Position numbers and translations under genes: made by a program. A DNA stretch of 64,000 nucleotides from CAVUPF01 sp963743285 (GTDB lineage Bacteria > Actinomycetota > Thermoleophilia > Solirubrobacterales > 70-9), in contig CAVUPF010000002.1 in assembly GCA_963743285.1 (NCBI GenBank), positions 124,001 to 188,000 of the forward strand, written 5' to 3'. Positions 14,952 to 23,582 of this stretch are shown here, piece by piece. Position 1 is the first letter of the stretch. Every line of letters starts with the position of its first letter. Under the pieces are notes generated by a model. That model ran no database searches, was not told the origin of the DNA, and was given only the letters and a program-made list of their open reading frames with translations.

Positions 14952-15211
14952 GCTGGGGCGCCCGAGCAGGGCGAGACATGGGTTGCCCCATGACGAGCCT
15001 CAAGCGCCTTCACCTGCATATATCTGTCTCCTCCTTCTCGGCCCCACTGCTCCCCTGACCACTGCGGCCTGCGGAGTTGGAGACCTAGCTTCGATCTCTG
15101 TGCTTCTGACGCCCTCCCTGGGCGAACTGGTCTTATCGAAGCACCGGTGAGTCCGAAAGTCAAGGCGGGTTTGGCAAGTTTTTTGGCTCTGTAGAGCCAA
15201 AAATGCGAACA
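14952..15211. repeat. 0.26-kb terminal repeat, copy 2
   Basis: Matches 6935-7193 with about 85-90% identity by eye, including the nested GCTTCGAT/ATCGAAGC hairpin and the TTTTTGGCTC palindrome, and ends at the same ATGCGAACA. Confidence 0.8.
15180..15203. promoter_or_regulatory. Palindrome, possible operator or terminator, copy 2
   Basis: The arms are identical to those at 7162-7185. A Fic-like C-terminal remnant starts 14 bases downstream. Confidence 0.5.
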
Positions 15212-15216
15212 ATGCG

Positions 15217-15405
15217 GTGCGCGAAACCGACACCTCCTACACGTTCAACTCGCATGCCGCCAGCCACGGCGTGACGCACGAAACCGCTCGAACCGATCTG
15301 CGAGCGCTGGTCGACAAAGGCCTGCTTGAAGCACACCGCCAAGGCCGCAAATACTTCTTCACCCCCGCACCGCGCCTCCACGAACTGCTGAAAGACGCCG
15401 CCTAG
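15217..15405 (+). pseudogene. Fic-family protein C-terminal remnant
   Basis: 62 residues: TFNSHAASHGVTHETARTDL, then RALVDKGLLEAHRQGRKYFF, look like the winged-helix tail found after the Fic domain in many actinobacterial proteins. The catalytic HPFxxGNGR motif is absent. The palindrome and ATGCGAACA just upstream could be the original gene start, with the Fic domain deleted. Confidence 0.5.
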
Positions 15406-15663
15406 GGCAAACAGCTGAGCGATAATTACCTCGTGGCTTGGAGGGACGGGTTTTGAGCCACCGCGAGCATCACACCGACTATGACGAGGAGATGACAGCC
15501 CGCTGCGAGCGTGCGAGTTGCACCACCAGCCATCGCAGCCGGGAAGACGGCTCTCTTACGTGACCGTTGACCTCGACATGCTGACGCACGACCTCAACAT
15601 CGAGCTTTACACCGTCGCCAGCGATCACAGTACGGCTCACGTCTTCGATCCCGATGTCTAATG
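15406..15663. other. Unassigned spacer between Fic remnant and hipA
   Basis: A 34-codon frame (15560-15661, beginning VTVDLDMLTHDLNIELYTVA) is open but matches nothing I recognise and may be a gene remnant. Confidence 0.3.
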
Positions 15664-16941
15664 CTAAGGGCGAACCGAGCGGCGATTCCTGGTGATCTCC
15701 ATTGCCATGGCTGCCTGGTCGTGCTCAAACGCGGGGGCCATCTGATTGATGCCCGCCCGGTCGATCTCCACGTTTTTGGCAACGTCGCGCCAGCGCTTGG
15801 TGGCCTCACTCACCTCGCCCAGGATCGAACCGCTGGCGTTCTCGGTAAGGCGAAAGTACTCGCGCACGCCGATCAGAGTCTCTACCGAAGCGGTGGTATC
15901 CCTGAAGTCGATTGAGGTGCTCATATGCTTGACGCCGGGGCTTGGATCCGGGTTCAAATCAAAGGCCGGGGACAGCGACCACCCAGAGCTGCTCTTGCGA
16001 AGAAACCCATGGTTTCGAAGGTGGTCATCGGTGTTGGAGATCAGAACCGAAAAGGCGATACGCCGCCAAAGCTCTGCCAGGTCCTCGCCAGCGCTTGGTG
16101 AAGTGCGTTCGATGACGTCGGCGATTTCCAAATAGCTGCCCTGATCGCCGTCGGTCGCTTCCAACATGGTCATCGCGCTGAGGTAACCAAGACGCTGCCC
16201 GTGGGATCGGTCGAAGCGATCGACGATCAGCACCGACTTGTTGTCGATCAACGCCAGGTCCCAATTCGAGATGGCAATGCCGGCGTCGCGGGCCAGAGTC
16301 AGAGCGACGGCCTCCCAGCGCATCACGTCGTGATCGTCTGTCGTGCTCGGGAACTTGGCGATCGCCGGCTTGTCGGCGCCATCGATGACGTGAGCCTTCG
16401 GGCGGGCGCCGCCCAGCGAGCTACCGCCTCGCAGCAAGGCCTTCAAATCCTCCTCACTCGCTTCGTCGCGCTCCAGTGCCTCTGCGGCGCCGAGCAGTCG
16501 AGGGAGTCCAATCAGATGCGGGACACCGCTTCTCTCATCGGCCAAGAAAGCCTCCGTGCCGGCAAGCCGGAAGCGAAGCGCCCCCTGGCGCATGTCATCA
16601 CGAACGCCGAGCAGTAAGTCGACCTCGCCGAAGCTCCGCTCCGCTCCGCCCTCTCGCTCAGCCCTGCGCTTCTCGCTGCGGGTGATCAGGCGACGTCCCC
16701 AGCGATCGGGAGCGCAATCTGAGAACGCGGCGAAGATCTTCCTTCCCACCGGCGTCTGCTGCTGAGCGGTGAGGAGCGGAAGAGCAGGGTCCAACTCGTA
16801 GGCGTCAGGGCGAGCAATGTAGTCGCTGTCGTAGGCAAAGGTCGCCGACTCTGCCCCGCCGCGAAGATGCGACCAAAGACGGCCGGCAACGACATCCTCG
16901 TCGCCGATCTGCACGATGACTTCAATTGGTGTCTCAGCCAT
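15664..16941 (-). CDS. hipA: HipA-family serine/threonine kinase toxin
   Basis: 425 residues, normal HipA length. Seen: glycine-rich SSLGGARPKAHV, ATP-site IAKFPSTTDDHDVMRWE, activation region VDRFDRSHGQRLGYLSAMTM, catalytic ISNTDDHLRNHGF and the metal-binding SPAFDLNP. HipA kinases phosphorylate glutamyl-tRNA synthetase or other targets and cause growth arrest. The ATG overlaps the hipB stop by 8 bases. All motifs are intact. Confidence 0.92.
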   Translation of the reverse strand: MAETPIEVIVQIGDEDVVAGRLWSHLRGGAESATFAYDSDYIARPDAYELDPALPLLTAQQQTPVGRKIFAAFSDCAPDRWGRRLITRSEKRRAEREGGAERSFGEVDLLLGVRDDMRQGALRFRLAGTEAFLADERSGVPHLIGLPRLLGAAEALERDEASEEDLKALLRGGSSLGGARPKAHVIDGADKPAIAKFPSTTDDHDVMRWEAVALTLARDAGIAISNWDLALIDNKSVLIVDRFDRSHGQRLGYLSAMTMLEATDGDQGSYLEIADVIERTSPSAGEDLAELWRRIAFSVLISNTDDHLRNHGFLRKSSSGWSLSPAFDLNPDPSPGVKHMSTSIDFRDTTASVETLIGVREYFRLTENASGSILGEVSEATKRWRDVAKNVEIDRAGINQMAPAFEHDQAAMAMEITRNRRSVRP

Positions 16942-17302
16942 CGCCCTCTGGCCCGCTTAGGTTCTTCGGTCGGACGCGCTGGGGCAACTGCTCATCGGAA
17001 CGCAGCCTGCCGACGTCGCTCTCGTAGGGATCGAGAGCCTTGGCGAGGTTGTCCAGCACGCCCAGCACGCGCAGGATGCGGAGCACGTTCTCGAATGAGA
17101 CCCCCCCATCGCCATCCTCAAGACGGCGCAGGGTATTCACGCCAATGCCAGCGCGCTCGGCAAGCTGAGCCTGTGTGAGGCCACGCAATTTACGCCAGAT
17201 AACGATGTCTTCGACGATGCGCCTGAGGGCACGCCGAAGCGCAGGCGGTAGCCTGCTTGGAGAACGCCGAGACAGGTCTGATTGTCCCTCTTCTGTGCTC
17301 AT
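16934..17302 (-). CDS. hipB: HipB-like XRE-family antitoxin and repressor
   Basis: 122 residues. A helix-turn-helix is clear: WRKLRGLTQAQLAERAGIGV, NTLRRLEDGD, then FENVLRILRVLGVLDNLAKA. The N-terminal arm (RRSPSRLPPALRRALRRIVE) is longer than in E. coli HipB. ATG at 17302 is chosen; the frame upstream crosses the promoter dyad. It would bind that dyad and neutralise HipA. Confidence 0.85.
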   Translation of the reverse strand: MSTEEGQSDLSRRSPSRLPPALRRALRRIVEDIVIWRKLRGLTQAQLAERAGIGVNTLRRLEDGDGGVSFENVLRILRVLGVLDNLAKALDPYESDVGRLRSDEQLPQRVRPKNLSGPEGDG

Positions 17303-17337
17303 ATATAGGTGATAATAGCGGTTAATCTCCCATATAT
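17301..17337. promoter_or_regulatory. Probable hipBA operator
   Basis: Inverted arms ATATATAGG (17301-17309) and CCCATATAT (17329-17337) match at 8 of 9 positions. They bracket an AT-rich -10-like TATTAT on the minus strand, right before the hipB ATG. Confidence 0.5.
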
Positions 17338-17444
17338 CGCACTTAATGGGCCGAGCAATGTTGCTTGATGAACGGGCGGCTCGCCGCGTGCGAACGTCGC
17401 CAATCCCAACGCTTGACGCCTGAGTCGCGGCGCTCGGGCGTGCC

Positions 17445-17589
17445 GACAGCCTCGCGCGGGAGCAGGCATCAACAGTAATCCCAGCCACCTACTTCGACCA
17501 GCTCGTCGCATCTCTCGATGCGCCAGAGGATGCCCCCGGGCTGACGCGGGCAGCTAAGGAGGTTGGGCGGGCAGGCGAATCGAACCGCC
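17445..17589 (+). pseudogene. TacA/DUF1778 antitoxin C-terminal remnant
   Basis: The frame reads SLAREQASTVIPATYFDQLV, then ASLDAPEDAPGLTRAAKEVG, typical of the toxin-binding tail of DUF1778 antitoxins. The upstream DNA-binding half is missing or scrambled by stops. Confidence 0.45.
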
Positions 17590-17990
17590 GTGAACTACCG
17601 GGTCGAACCGCTTGCCGCCGACCCCGACCTCGACGCCTTCGACTGTGGGCAGAGGCTGCAGGTGATGGCGGGCTTCAGGACCTGAGCCAGGCGCGCAGTC
17701 GCTGGGGGTCAGATGCCGCCGACGGATTCATGAGTCTCTTTCAGACCAAGGCGGCGCTGTCGGGGATCGGCGACAGCCGCACCTTGGAGAGCATCTCGCT
17801 GGCGCTCGACGAATATGACCGCAAGGTGGTCTCCTTCTCGCTGGGGACTAGCGAGAGCGATGAGTGGTTCAGCCCCCACCACTACATCGAATCGATCAGC
17901 TACCAGACCCAGAGGCAGCGAATCCTGACGCCGGGGGAGATCGCGAAGCTGCCGCCTGGACAGGGGCTGCTCCTGCGGGGGATGGACTGA
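17590..17990 (+). pseudogene. TacT-like GNAT start fused to TraD/TraG-like coupling-protein tail
   Basis: From GTG 17590, NYRVEPLAADPDLDAFDCG matches the start of GNAT toxins of the TacT group. At about 17650 it switches to RLQVMAGF, then after a one-base shift QDLSQARSRWG and FMSLFQTKAALSGIGDSRTL, ending LPPGQGLLLRGMD. The latter is the C-terminal region of conjugative coupling ATPases. Walker motifs are absent. This is a deletion junction between a TacAT locus and a conjugative element. Confidence 0.6.
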
Positions 17991-18099
17991 GGGCTGATCG
18001 GGCTGACCAGGTGGTTTGAGTCAGAGCCGTGGCGAAGCTGCGTAGAGGCAGCAGCGTGAAATGTTCTCTTATTGTAAATAGTGCTCGCTAATTCACGCT

Positions 18100-18118
18100 A
18101 AACGTGTATAGTACGTTT
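18100..18118. promoter_or_regulatory. abiE promoter with operator dyad
   Basis: AAACGT (18100-18105) and ACGTTT (18113-18118) form a perfect inverted repeat around a -10-like TATAGT (18107-18112). AbiEi antitoxins are known to autoregulate by binding inverted repeats. Confidence 0.5.
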
Positions 18119-18127
18119 TGAAATCCA

Positions 18128-18919
18128 ATGACTCGTCTTTCGCTGAAACCACTTGACGATCGTCTCGCCGTCGGCAAAACGACGCTGACGAGCCGAGAAC
18201 TGCGCGAGGAACTGGGGCTCTCTCCGAGTGCGGCGTCCAACCTGCTTACGCGGTGGCACCGCGCAGGGCTGGTTGATCGGGTGGCTCGTGGCCGCTACGC
18301 GATCCGCCAGATCGGACTCCTGGGCACGCGAGCCTCATCGGAGGACGTAGCCCTCGCCGTTGCTGCTTTGGTCGGTGGGCATGCCCACAGAATCGCCTAC
18401 CACTCCGCGCTGGACTTCCATGGTCTTTTGACCCGTCCTGTGCGTACCGTCCAGATTGCCTCCCCGCATCGCTTTGCGAGCGCCGTGATTAGCGGGCGGC
18501 CCCTGGAGGTCGTCTTCGAGCGCGTCGACACAGTTGGGCTCGGCACCGAGCCCGCCGGGTACAGTGCCGTCGTTTCCAACCTGGAGCGAGCGCTACTGGA
18601 CGCTGCCGCCCGTCCAGACCTCGTCGGCGGCTACTTCCCCCTCGCTGAGGCGCTAGCCGCCTCCAGTCCCGATGCGACTCGCCTGCGCAACTTGGCCGAA
18701 CAGCTTGGCGCCAGTCCGGCCCTTCGGCGAATCGGGTCGCTTGTCGATCGCTTGGAGCTCGCGGGCCTGGCCGGGAAGCTTGAACCCCTGGTGCCTCCGG
18801 GCTGGGACCTCGACCTAGACCCCGGGCTGCGGGAATCGAGCGGCGTCTTTCGCGACAGTGCTTGGCACATCCGCTGGCCTGTCGACCCCCGGGCGGTTGC
18901 ACAGGAGGTCGCACAGTGA
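18128..18919 (+). CDS. abiEi: AbiEi-family type IV antitoxin
   Basis: 263 residues. N-terminal winged helix (LTSRELREELGLSPSAASNL, LTRWHRAGLVDRVARGRYAI), then the AbiEi body (HRIAYHSALDFHGLLTRPVR, SNLERALLDAAARPDLVGGY). Type IV antitoxins repress the operon and counter the nucleotidyltransferase without binding it. The stop overlaps the AbiEii GTG. The sequence looks intact although the toxin is not. Confidence 0.85.
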   Translation: MTRLSLKPLDDRLAVGKTTLTSRELREELGLSPSAASNLLTRWHRAGLVDRVARGRYAIRQIGLLGTRASSEDVALAVAALVGGHAHRIAYHSALDFHGLLTRPVRTVQIASPHRFASAVISGRPLEVVFERVDTVGLGTEPAGYSAVVSNLERALLDAAARPDLVGGYFPLAEALAASSPDATRLRNLAEQLGASPALRRIGSLVDRLELAGLAGKLEPLVPPGWDLDLDPGLRESSGVFRDSAWHIRWPVDPRAVAQEVAQ

Positions 18920-19688
18920 TCCACCAGAACCGAATCAAGCGCAGGGCCGATGAGGACGGGCTGTCGGCTCCTGCGGTTGAGCGCGACTATGTCCTCGCAC
19001 ACTCCCTAGCCGCGATTTCGAGCATGATCGTGAGGAACGGCTTGCCTGCAAGGGTGAAACTGCGCTGCGGCTTTGCCACTTCGAGGACTATCGCTACTCG
19101 GCCGACCTGGACTTCAGCCTGATCGGTGGCTTGGGCGTCGAGAGCGCGCTTCGCCTCATCGCCGACGCGGTCATCGAGTGCAGGGAGCGCGTCGGCTTTC
19201 CGCTACTTGGACTGGATGGAAGCACTCCCCCGCGCATCGAATACGTCGGGCCGCTCGGTGCGAAGCTTCGATTCCCGAAGCTCGACTTCGCAGCCGACGA
19301 GCTCGTCGAGAACATGACAACCCTGCCGATCAGACGTCGTCACGAAGACCAAGAGGAGCGTCAATGTCAGGTCTACGCGCTCGAGGAGATTGGCGCCGAG
19401 AAGTTGCGCTGCGTCATGCAGCGCCTTCAGTGCCGTGACCTCTATGACCTGTACGAGCTGTTGGTGGTGAACGGCGTCGACGCGGAAACGATCTGGCCGC
19501 TATTCGAAAGCAAGGCGCGCAATCGCGACCGTGACCCCGATCGTTTCGGCGATTCCTTCACCGACCACGAACCGCGGTGGAGAGAGCGCTGGGACAAGGA
19601 GCTCGTCGAGTACATCACCTCGCCGCCTCAAATTGATGGTGTGTTGCGCGCCGTTCGGCGCGAGTTGCGATTTGTTCTCGCGAGCTGA
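18916..19688 (+). pseudogene. AbiEii-family nucleotidyltransferase toxin, frameshifted
   Basis: The GTG frame gives HQNRIKRRADEDGLSAPAVE and RDYVLAHSLAAIS, then homology continues in another frame: EHDREERLACKGETALRLC, YRYSADLDFSLIGG, and on to RWDKELVEYI. One base is missing near 19018. The nucleotidyltransferase glycine motif, usually KGGTALR, reads KGETALR, so the active site also looks degraded. Loss of toxin with an intact antitoxin is a viable end state. Confidence 0.75.
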
Positions 19689-19944
19689 ATTGCCTACCCC
19701 ACAACCGGCTCTCAGACGGTTTTCGCATTCACGCGGAAGGAGCACTCCGAAGCGAGCGATTGTGGCTCTCGCTGCTCGTCCGTTACGAGCGTGACCACGG
19801 CACTTGCTCGGACGCTTCCTGTCACGCGATACCGATAGCGGATGGCGACGCTTAGTGTGAGCTTCCGGCCGGCTGCAACGCTCCCACTGTTTAGCCCGGC
19901 GCTGGCAGTGCCTCCCAACCGCGGAATACCGGATTGACGAGGCC

Positions 19945-21102
19945 CTAGCCGTGGATCGTGAACTTCTTGCTGGCTGGCGTCGGATCGGGTCCAGCCGCAT
20001 TGAACGCGCGCACCAGGAACGTGTAGCGTCCGGGCTGTAGGTGTGTGTAGCTTTTCGGCGAACGGCATTCGGAGAACGACGGCTTGCTTGCGTGGTGGTG
20101 GGGCTTTGGTGATTTTGTCAGCGCGCACTGGAAGCCAGTCGCTGAGCCGATCGCAATGAACTTGAAGCTCGCGCTGGAATGCTTGGCAGAGATCTTGGAG
20201 CTCGTGATCTTCGTATCCGGCGGTGAGATGCTATTGGGTGGCGGGATGCCGGTGGGCGGCGGGGTGCCGGTGAACGTGGCGGCAACGGACTCGTTCGCGG
20301 TGATCGTCAGCCGGCAGGTGCTTGTGCCGGTGCACGCACCGCTCCAGCCTGTAAACGTGGCGCCCGCAGCGGGTGTGGCCGTAAGAGTGACTACCGTTTC
20401 GCTGCTGTAGGCGTGGGAGCACGTGGAGCCGCAGCTGATCGCCCCGTCGCTGCTGGTGACCGTGCCGGCGCCAGTACCCATCTTGGAGACTGACAGGGTG
20501 GAGGTCGAGGCGCAGGCGACTTCGGCGTTGATCAGCACTTCTGATGAGCCGCTGAACGAGGGGGCGGTCGGGGCCCCGCCTTCGGGGAGCGGGTGTTCCC
20601 AGACCGACTTGGTGGCACCGGTGGCTGCGGCCAGCACAAACGTGAGGTTGGTGGAAACATCGACCCCGATGAAATCACCGGCGCTGACCGGCAGGCTTGC
20701 ACTCGCATGATGGACTTCGTCGGTGGAATTGAGCGTGATTGGGGAACTCGTTCCGGCCCCAGCGTAGGCCCCGGACCCGTTGGGATTCAGTAGGCGGAGC
20801 TTGACTTCGCTGGTCCCCGGTTCCGAGAAACCGCGGACGTTCCAACCGATGACTGTGCCTGTGCACGGAGCCGTGATCTGCGCACCGCTCAGCGCCGTCA
20901 GTCCCTCAGTGCAGGGGCCGCAGTTCTGAGCAGCTTCGGGCGTGGCGCTGAGATTGCTGCCGATCATGACCGGCGCTGCCTGCGCACCACTTGCCCCGGC
21001 GAGGAGCGCGACGCAAGCGATCGCAGCGACGGCGGCGCGCAGGCGCGCTCGCTCACTGCGGCGCGGCTGTGCTCGGTTCGACGGACCCCCTGGCTCGGAC
21101 AC
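19945..21102 (-). CDS. Secreted protein with divergent InlB-type repeat
   Basis: 385 residues from GTG 21102, chosen because TACAAT ends 7 bases upstream and because longer starts fall inside the group II intron. A signal peptide (AAVAAIACVALLAGASGAQA) is followed by a beta-rich domain with CGPCTEGLTALSGAQ, then a module with AGTVTSSDGAISCGSTC and GATFTGWSGACTGTSTC typical of divergent InlB B-repeats. It ends with YTFLVRAFNAAGPDPTPASK, common at the C-terminus of Thermoleophilia surface proteins. Surface location is inferred. Confidence 0.75.
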   Translation of the reverse strand: MSEPGGPSNRAQPRRSERARLRAAVAAIACVALLAGASGAQAAPVMIGSNLSATPEAAQNCGPCTEGLTALSGAQITAPCTGTVIGWNVRGFSEPGTSEVKLRLLNPNGSGAYAGAGTSSPITLNSTDEVHHASASLPVSAGDFIGVDVSTNLTFVLAAATGATKSVWEHPLPEGGAPTAPSFSGSSEVLINAEVACASTSTLSVSKMGTGAGTVTSSDGAISCGSTCSHAYSSETVVTLTATPAAGATFTGWSGACTGTSTCRLTITANESVAATFTGTPPPTGIPPPNSISPPDTKITSSKISAKHSSASFKFIAIGSATGFQCALTKSPKPHHHASKPSFSECRSPKSYTHLQPGRYTFLVRAFNAAGPDPTPASKKFTIHG

Positions 21103-21109
21103 AGCCTTG

Positions 21110-21115
21110 ATTGTA
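21110..21115 (-). promoter_or_regulatory. -10 box, leaderless promoter
   Basis: TACAAT on the minus strand ends 7 bases before GTG 21102. It lies 31 bases from the inferred 3' end of the group II intron. Confidence 0.5.
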
Positions 21116-21146
21116 TGGGAGCGACGACCAACCCGGTGAGGTAGCA

Positions 21147-23100
21147 TCGCGGTAGGGACCGCCCTTCGGCCATTCGGGACATCAGTCCATGCAGGCGTTC
21201 GGGCGGCCCCCCGCACAGATCCCAGCGAGCGCGTTCAACGCACTGGGCTCCTGCCTCGGGTATTGGCGGCGAAACGCACTCCAGGCCAGGGGTGCAGGAT
21301 GCGCGCAGGCGGTAGCCAGCGGGACACGTAGCGGTTCATCCGCTCCCAGGTCACTCGCGTGCGCTGGCTGCGCCGCCGGAGCGAGTGCAGCCAGAGCCTC
21401 GTAACCTCGTAACGGAAGGCGCTCAGCGCCTCGCTGTTGTCGGGCACGGCGTAGTAGTTGAAGTGCCCTTGCAGGACACTCCGCAGCCAGCGCCCCTGAT
21501 CAGGGATGGGCAGGTGCATGCGTCGCCGCAGCTCGGCCTTGACCTCGTGCAGCTTCACGCGCATCCGCTTCTTCTCCGTGACCCGCTTGAGCTTGAAGCG
21601 TCCCCTTCTCGTCTTCGCGCAGATGTGCGTAAAGCCGAGGAAGGAGAACGTCTCAGGCTTGCCTTCGCCACGCGCCTCTCGGTTGCGGGCGGCGAAGCGC
21701 CCGAACTCGATCAGCCGCGTCTTGTCGGCGTTCAGCTCCAGGGCGAACTCGGCGAGTCGCTCGCCGAGCGCTGTTCGGAACCGCTCCGCGTCGTCACGGT
21801 GTTGAAAGCCCACCACGAAGTCGTCGCAGAAGCGCACGACGTAGACCTCGCCGCGCGCGCTGCGCTTCCTCCACTGGTGGACCCAGAGGTCGAGGGCGTA
21901 GTGGAAGTAGACGTTGGCGAGCAGGGGCGAGATGCTCGTCCCCTGCCCGACGCCCTCCTCCGGCGCCCAGGACCCCTCCTCGATCACTCCTGCGCCCAAC
22001 CACTTCTGGATCAGCCGCAGGACCGGTCTGTCCGCGATCCGGTGCTCGAGGAACCGCTCCATCCAGGTGCGGTCCAGGCTGGTGAAAGCCTCGCGCAGAT
22101 CGGCGTCGAGTACCCAGCTCACCTTCCGCTGCGTGATCGCGACCGCGAGCGCATCCAGCGCATGGTGCGGGCTGCGCCCGGGCCGGAACCCGTAGCTGAA
22201 GCCGAGGAAGTCCTGCTCCTAGATCGCGTTCAGCACCTCCACCGTGGCGCGCTGGACGACCTTGTCCTCAAGCGCCGCGACTGCCAGCGGGCGCGTGCGC
22301 CCATCCGGCTTGGGGATGCTGGACCTGCGAGCGGGTCTTGCCCGGTACGCCCCGCGGTGAAGCCTTGCGTGCAGGTCCCGGAGGTTTGTCTCCAGCTCCC
22401 ATCCGTAGGCCTCCCACGTCACCCCGTCCACCCCCGGGGCGGCCTTCGGGTTGATCGCCCGATAGGCCGCCAGCAGGCGGTCGTAGGTGATGTGGTGCAG
22501 GAGCGCCGTGAACCTCGCCTCCTTATCTTTCCGTGCTGCTTGCCGCACGCGGTCGAGATCGCTTGACCCGGTTGGCCCGGCTCTGCGTCCGGAGCGGGTT
22601 TCACCCGCCGCGTTCCCCTTGGCCGGCCCCCTTCCCTCCACCGCCTCCGCGGCCGCCGGGGAGGCGGCGTTGTTCGGCGGCTTCGCTGGTACTACGGGGC
22701 CGTCTGATTCCCGGCGATCGTTCATCAAGGGATTACGGCCTCGGCCTTCCCCTTGCGGCCCGCCCTTGCGTCAGGCGGGCAATCGTCGGGCCTCCCGGTT
22801 CTCGCGCATGGAGATCTGCGTACATGCCTGGGGTCTTTGACCGCGCCGGGTCCTCCTGCGGCTCGCGAGTTGGCGTCGCAGGCGGTGTTGCCTTCCGCTC
22901 ATTTCGACAGCGTCGGCACCCGGGATTGCTCGTTTCGCGGCTCAATGGCCTGCCTGCACGCCCCCTGTCAACGCTTCGCTTGCGCCCTCACGGACGCCAA
23001 CGTATGACTCGGGGCCATCGTGGTTCGCTAATCCTTCGATGTGGGACACCTTCCTTCCCTTCTCCATGCCGGTTTATCCCGGCGCTCCAAAACACGAGTG
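21147..23100 (-). mobile_element. Group II intron, probably inactive
   Basis: The reverse transcriptase is followed by a domain V-like segment starting GAGCCCAGTGCG at 21250, whose downstream arm reads TCGCTGGGATC, then a domain VI-like stem (GGCCGCCC with GGGCGGTCC) and a CCCTACCGCGAT end near 21147. This 3' end matches my recollection of a common bacterial intron class. The ribozyme 5' domains should occupy about 22730-23100; the exact 5' boundary was not found. Confidence 0.7.
21235..22725 (-). pseudogene. Group II intron reverse transcriptase/maturase with internal amber codon
   Basis: Two same-frame pieces (22725-22219 and on to 21235) are split by TAG at codon 169, in VEVLNAI-stop-EQDFLGFSYGFRPGR. 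RT motifs include NPKAAPGVDGVTWE, QGTSISPLLANVYFHYALD and RFCDDFVVGF, where FCDD replaces the usual YADD but keeps both aspartates. A maturase domain follows (LQGHFNYYAVPDN). The stop falls within domain V, as in related introns. Without readthrough the protein is dead. Confidence 0.85.
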
Positions 23101-23481
23101 GCGTTATGTCACGGGTGACGAACGCCGAGAGGAGCCGCCGGGCGACGCTCGCTCAGATCGGATTCACCACCGAGCAAGAGCATGGAAGAGACGGCCCGTG
23201 AGCGCACGCTCGGTCGCAGCGCGGGCGGTGCTCCTGCTTTTGCGGCGTTGCGAGCGTGCGGATATCAGACGACCACGCTTGCGCTCAGGACGTCTTGCGA
23301 GCGGCTCGGCAGCCAGCGGGAGACGTTCGCAAAGGACGACCTCGCTCGCCTGGACCAGCGGCTCCCGGTTACATTCCGATGGCTGTTGGTACCCACATGT
23401 GGTATCCACGCCCGATATCTCAACGTCATCAAGCAGTGGCGCGACCGCTATCTTTGGCTCTGTGCTGCGGTTTGCTGTCAG
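23101..23481. other. No gene recognised
   Basis: About 380 bases between the intron and a tRNA gene. A plus-strand frame is open but runs through the tRNA antisense, so it is rejected. Confidence 0.5.
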
Positions 23482-23554
23482 TGGAGCCAGCCGGGATCGA
23501 ACCGGCGACCTCCGCCTTGCAAAGGCGGCGCTCTGCCAGCTGAGCTATGGCCCC
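23482..23554 (-). tRNA. tRNA-Ala (TGC)
   Basis: 73 bases starting GGGGCCATAGCTCAGCTGG, anticodon loop TTTGCAA within CGCCT/AGGCG, T-arm GGTTCGATCC, ending GGCTCCA. CCA is not fully encoded. Confidence 0.95.
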
Positions 23555-23582
23555 TTCGCACCCAAGTCTAGGGCGAGGCTCG

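Larger units (their letters stand above)
1505..15215. other. Toxin-antitoxin cassette array with repeated intercassette elements
   Basis: All recognisable genes are on the plus strand and mostly form antitoxin-toxin pairs. Units are opened by copies of GGGTCATGCGGGGGCTCCG or close variants near 1508, 1869, 2953, 3328, 3988, 4902, 6822, 7429, 8089, 9055, 10342, 11349, 12118, 12989 and 14431. Most copies start 5-25 bases after a toxin or antitoxin stop codon. Some units are entirely non-coding. The layout recalls an integron cassette array, but I see no integrase and no attC with RYYYAAC/GTTRRRY ends, so the mobility mechanism is unknown. Confidence 0.75.
14421..15216. other. Non-coding terminal unit of the array
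   Basis: No gene was recognised. It contains a repeat head at 14431, two GTTAACTGCAA boxes (near 14492 and 14574), the covarying hairpin copy 3, and the 0.26-kb terminal repeat copy 2. Confidence 0.6.

Noticed and set aside
14421..15216. Retron-type element (hairpin plus reverse transcriptase)
   Set aside because: The only reverse transcriptase is the group II intron type 6 kb away, with a maturase domain and no msr/msd-like link to these hairpins.
19945..21216. Earlier ATG at 21216 for the secreted protein
   Set aside because: The extra residues would come from the group II intron 3' end; the GTG at 21102 has a well-placed -10 box and a normal signal peptide.
21385..22566. 393-codon plus-strand frame
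   Set aside because: Antisense to the group II intron reverse transcriptase, whose RT motifs are unmistakable.
23182..23571. 129-codon plus-strand frame
   Set aside because: It reads through the tRNA-Ala gene on the opposite strand.
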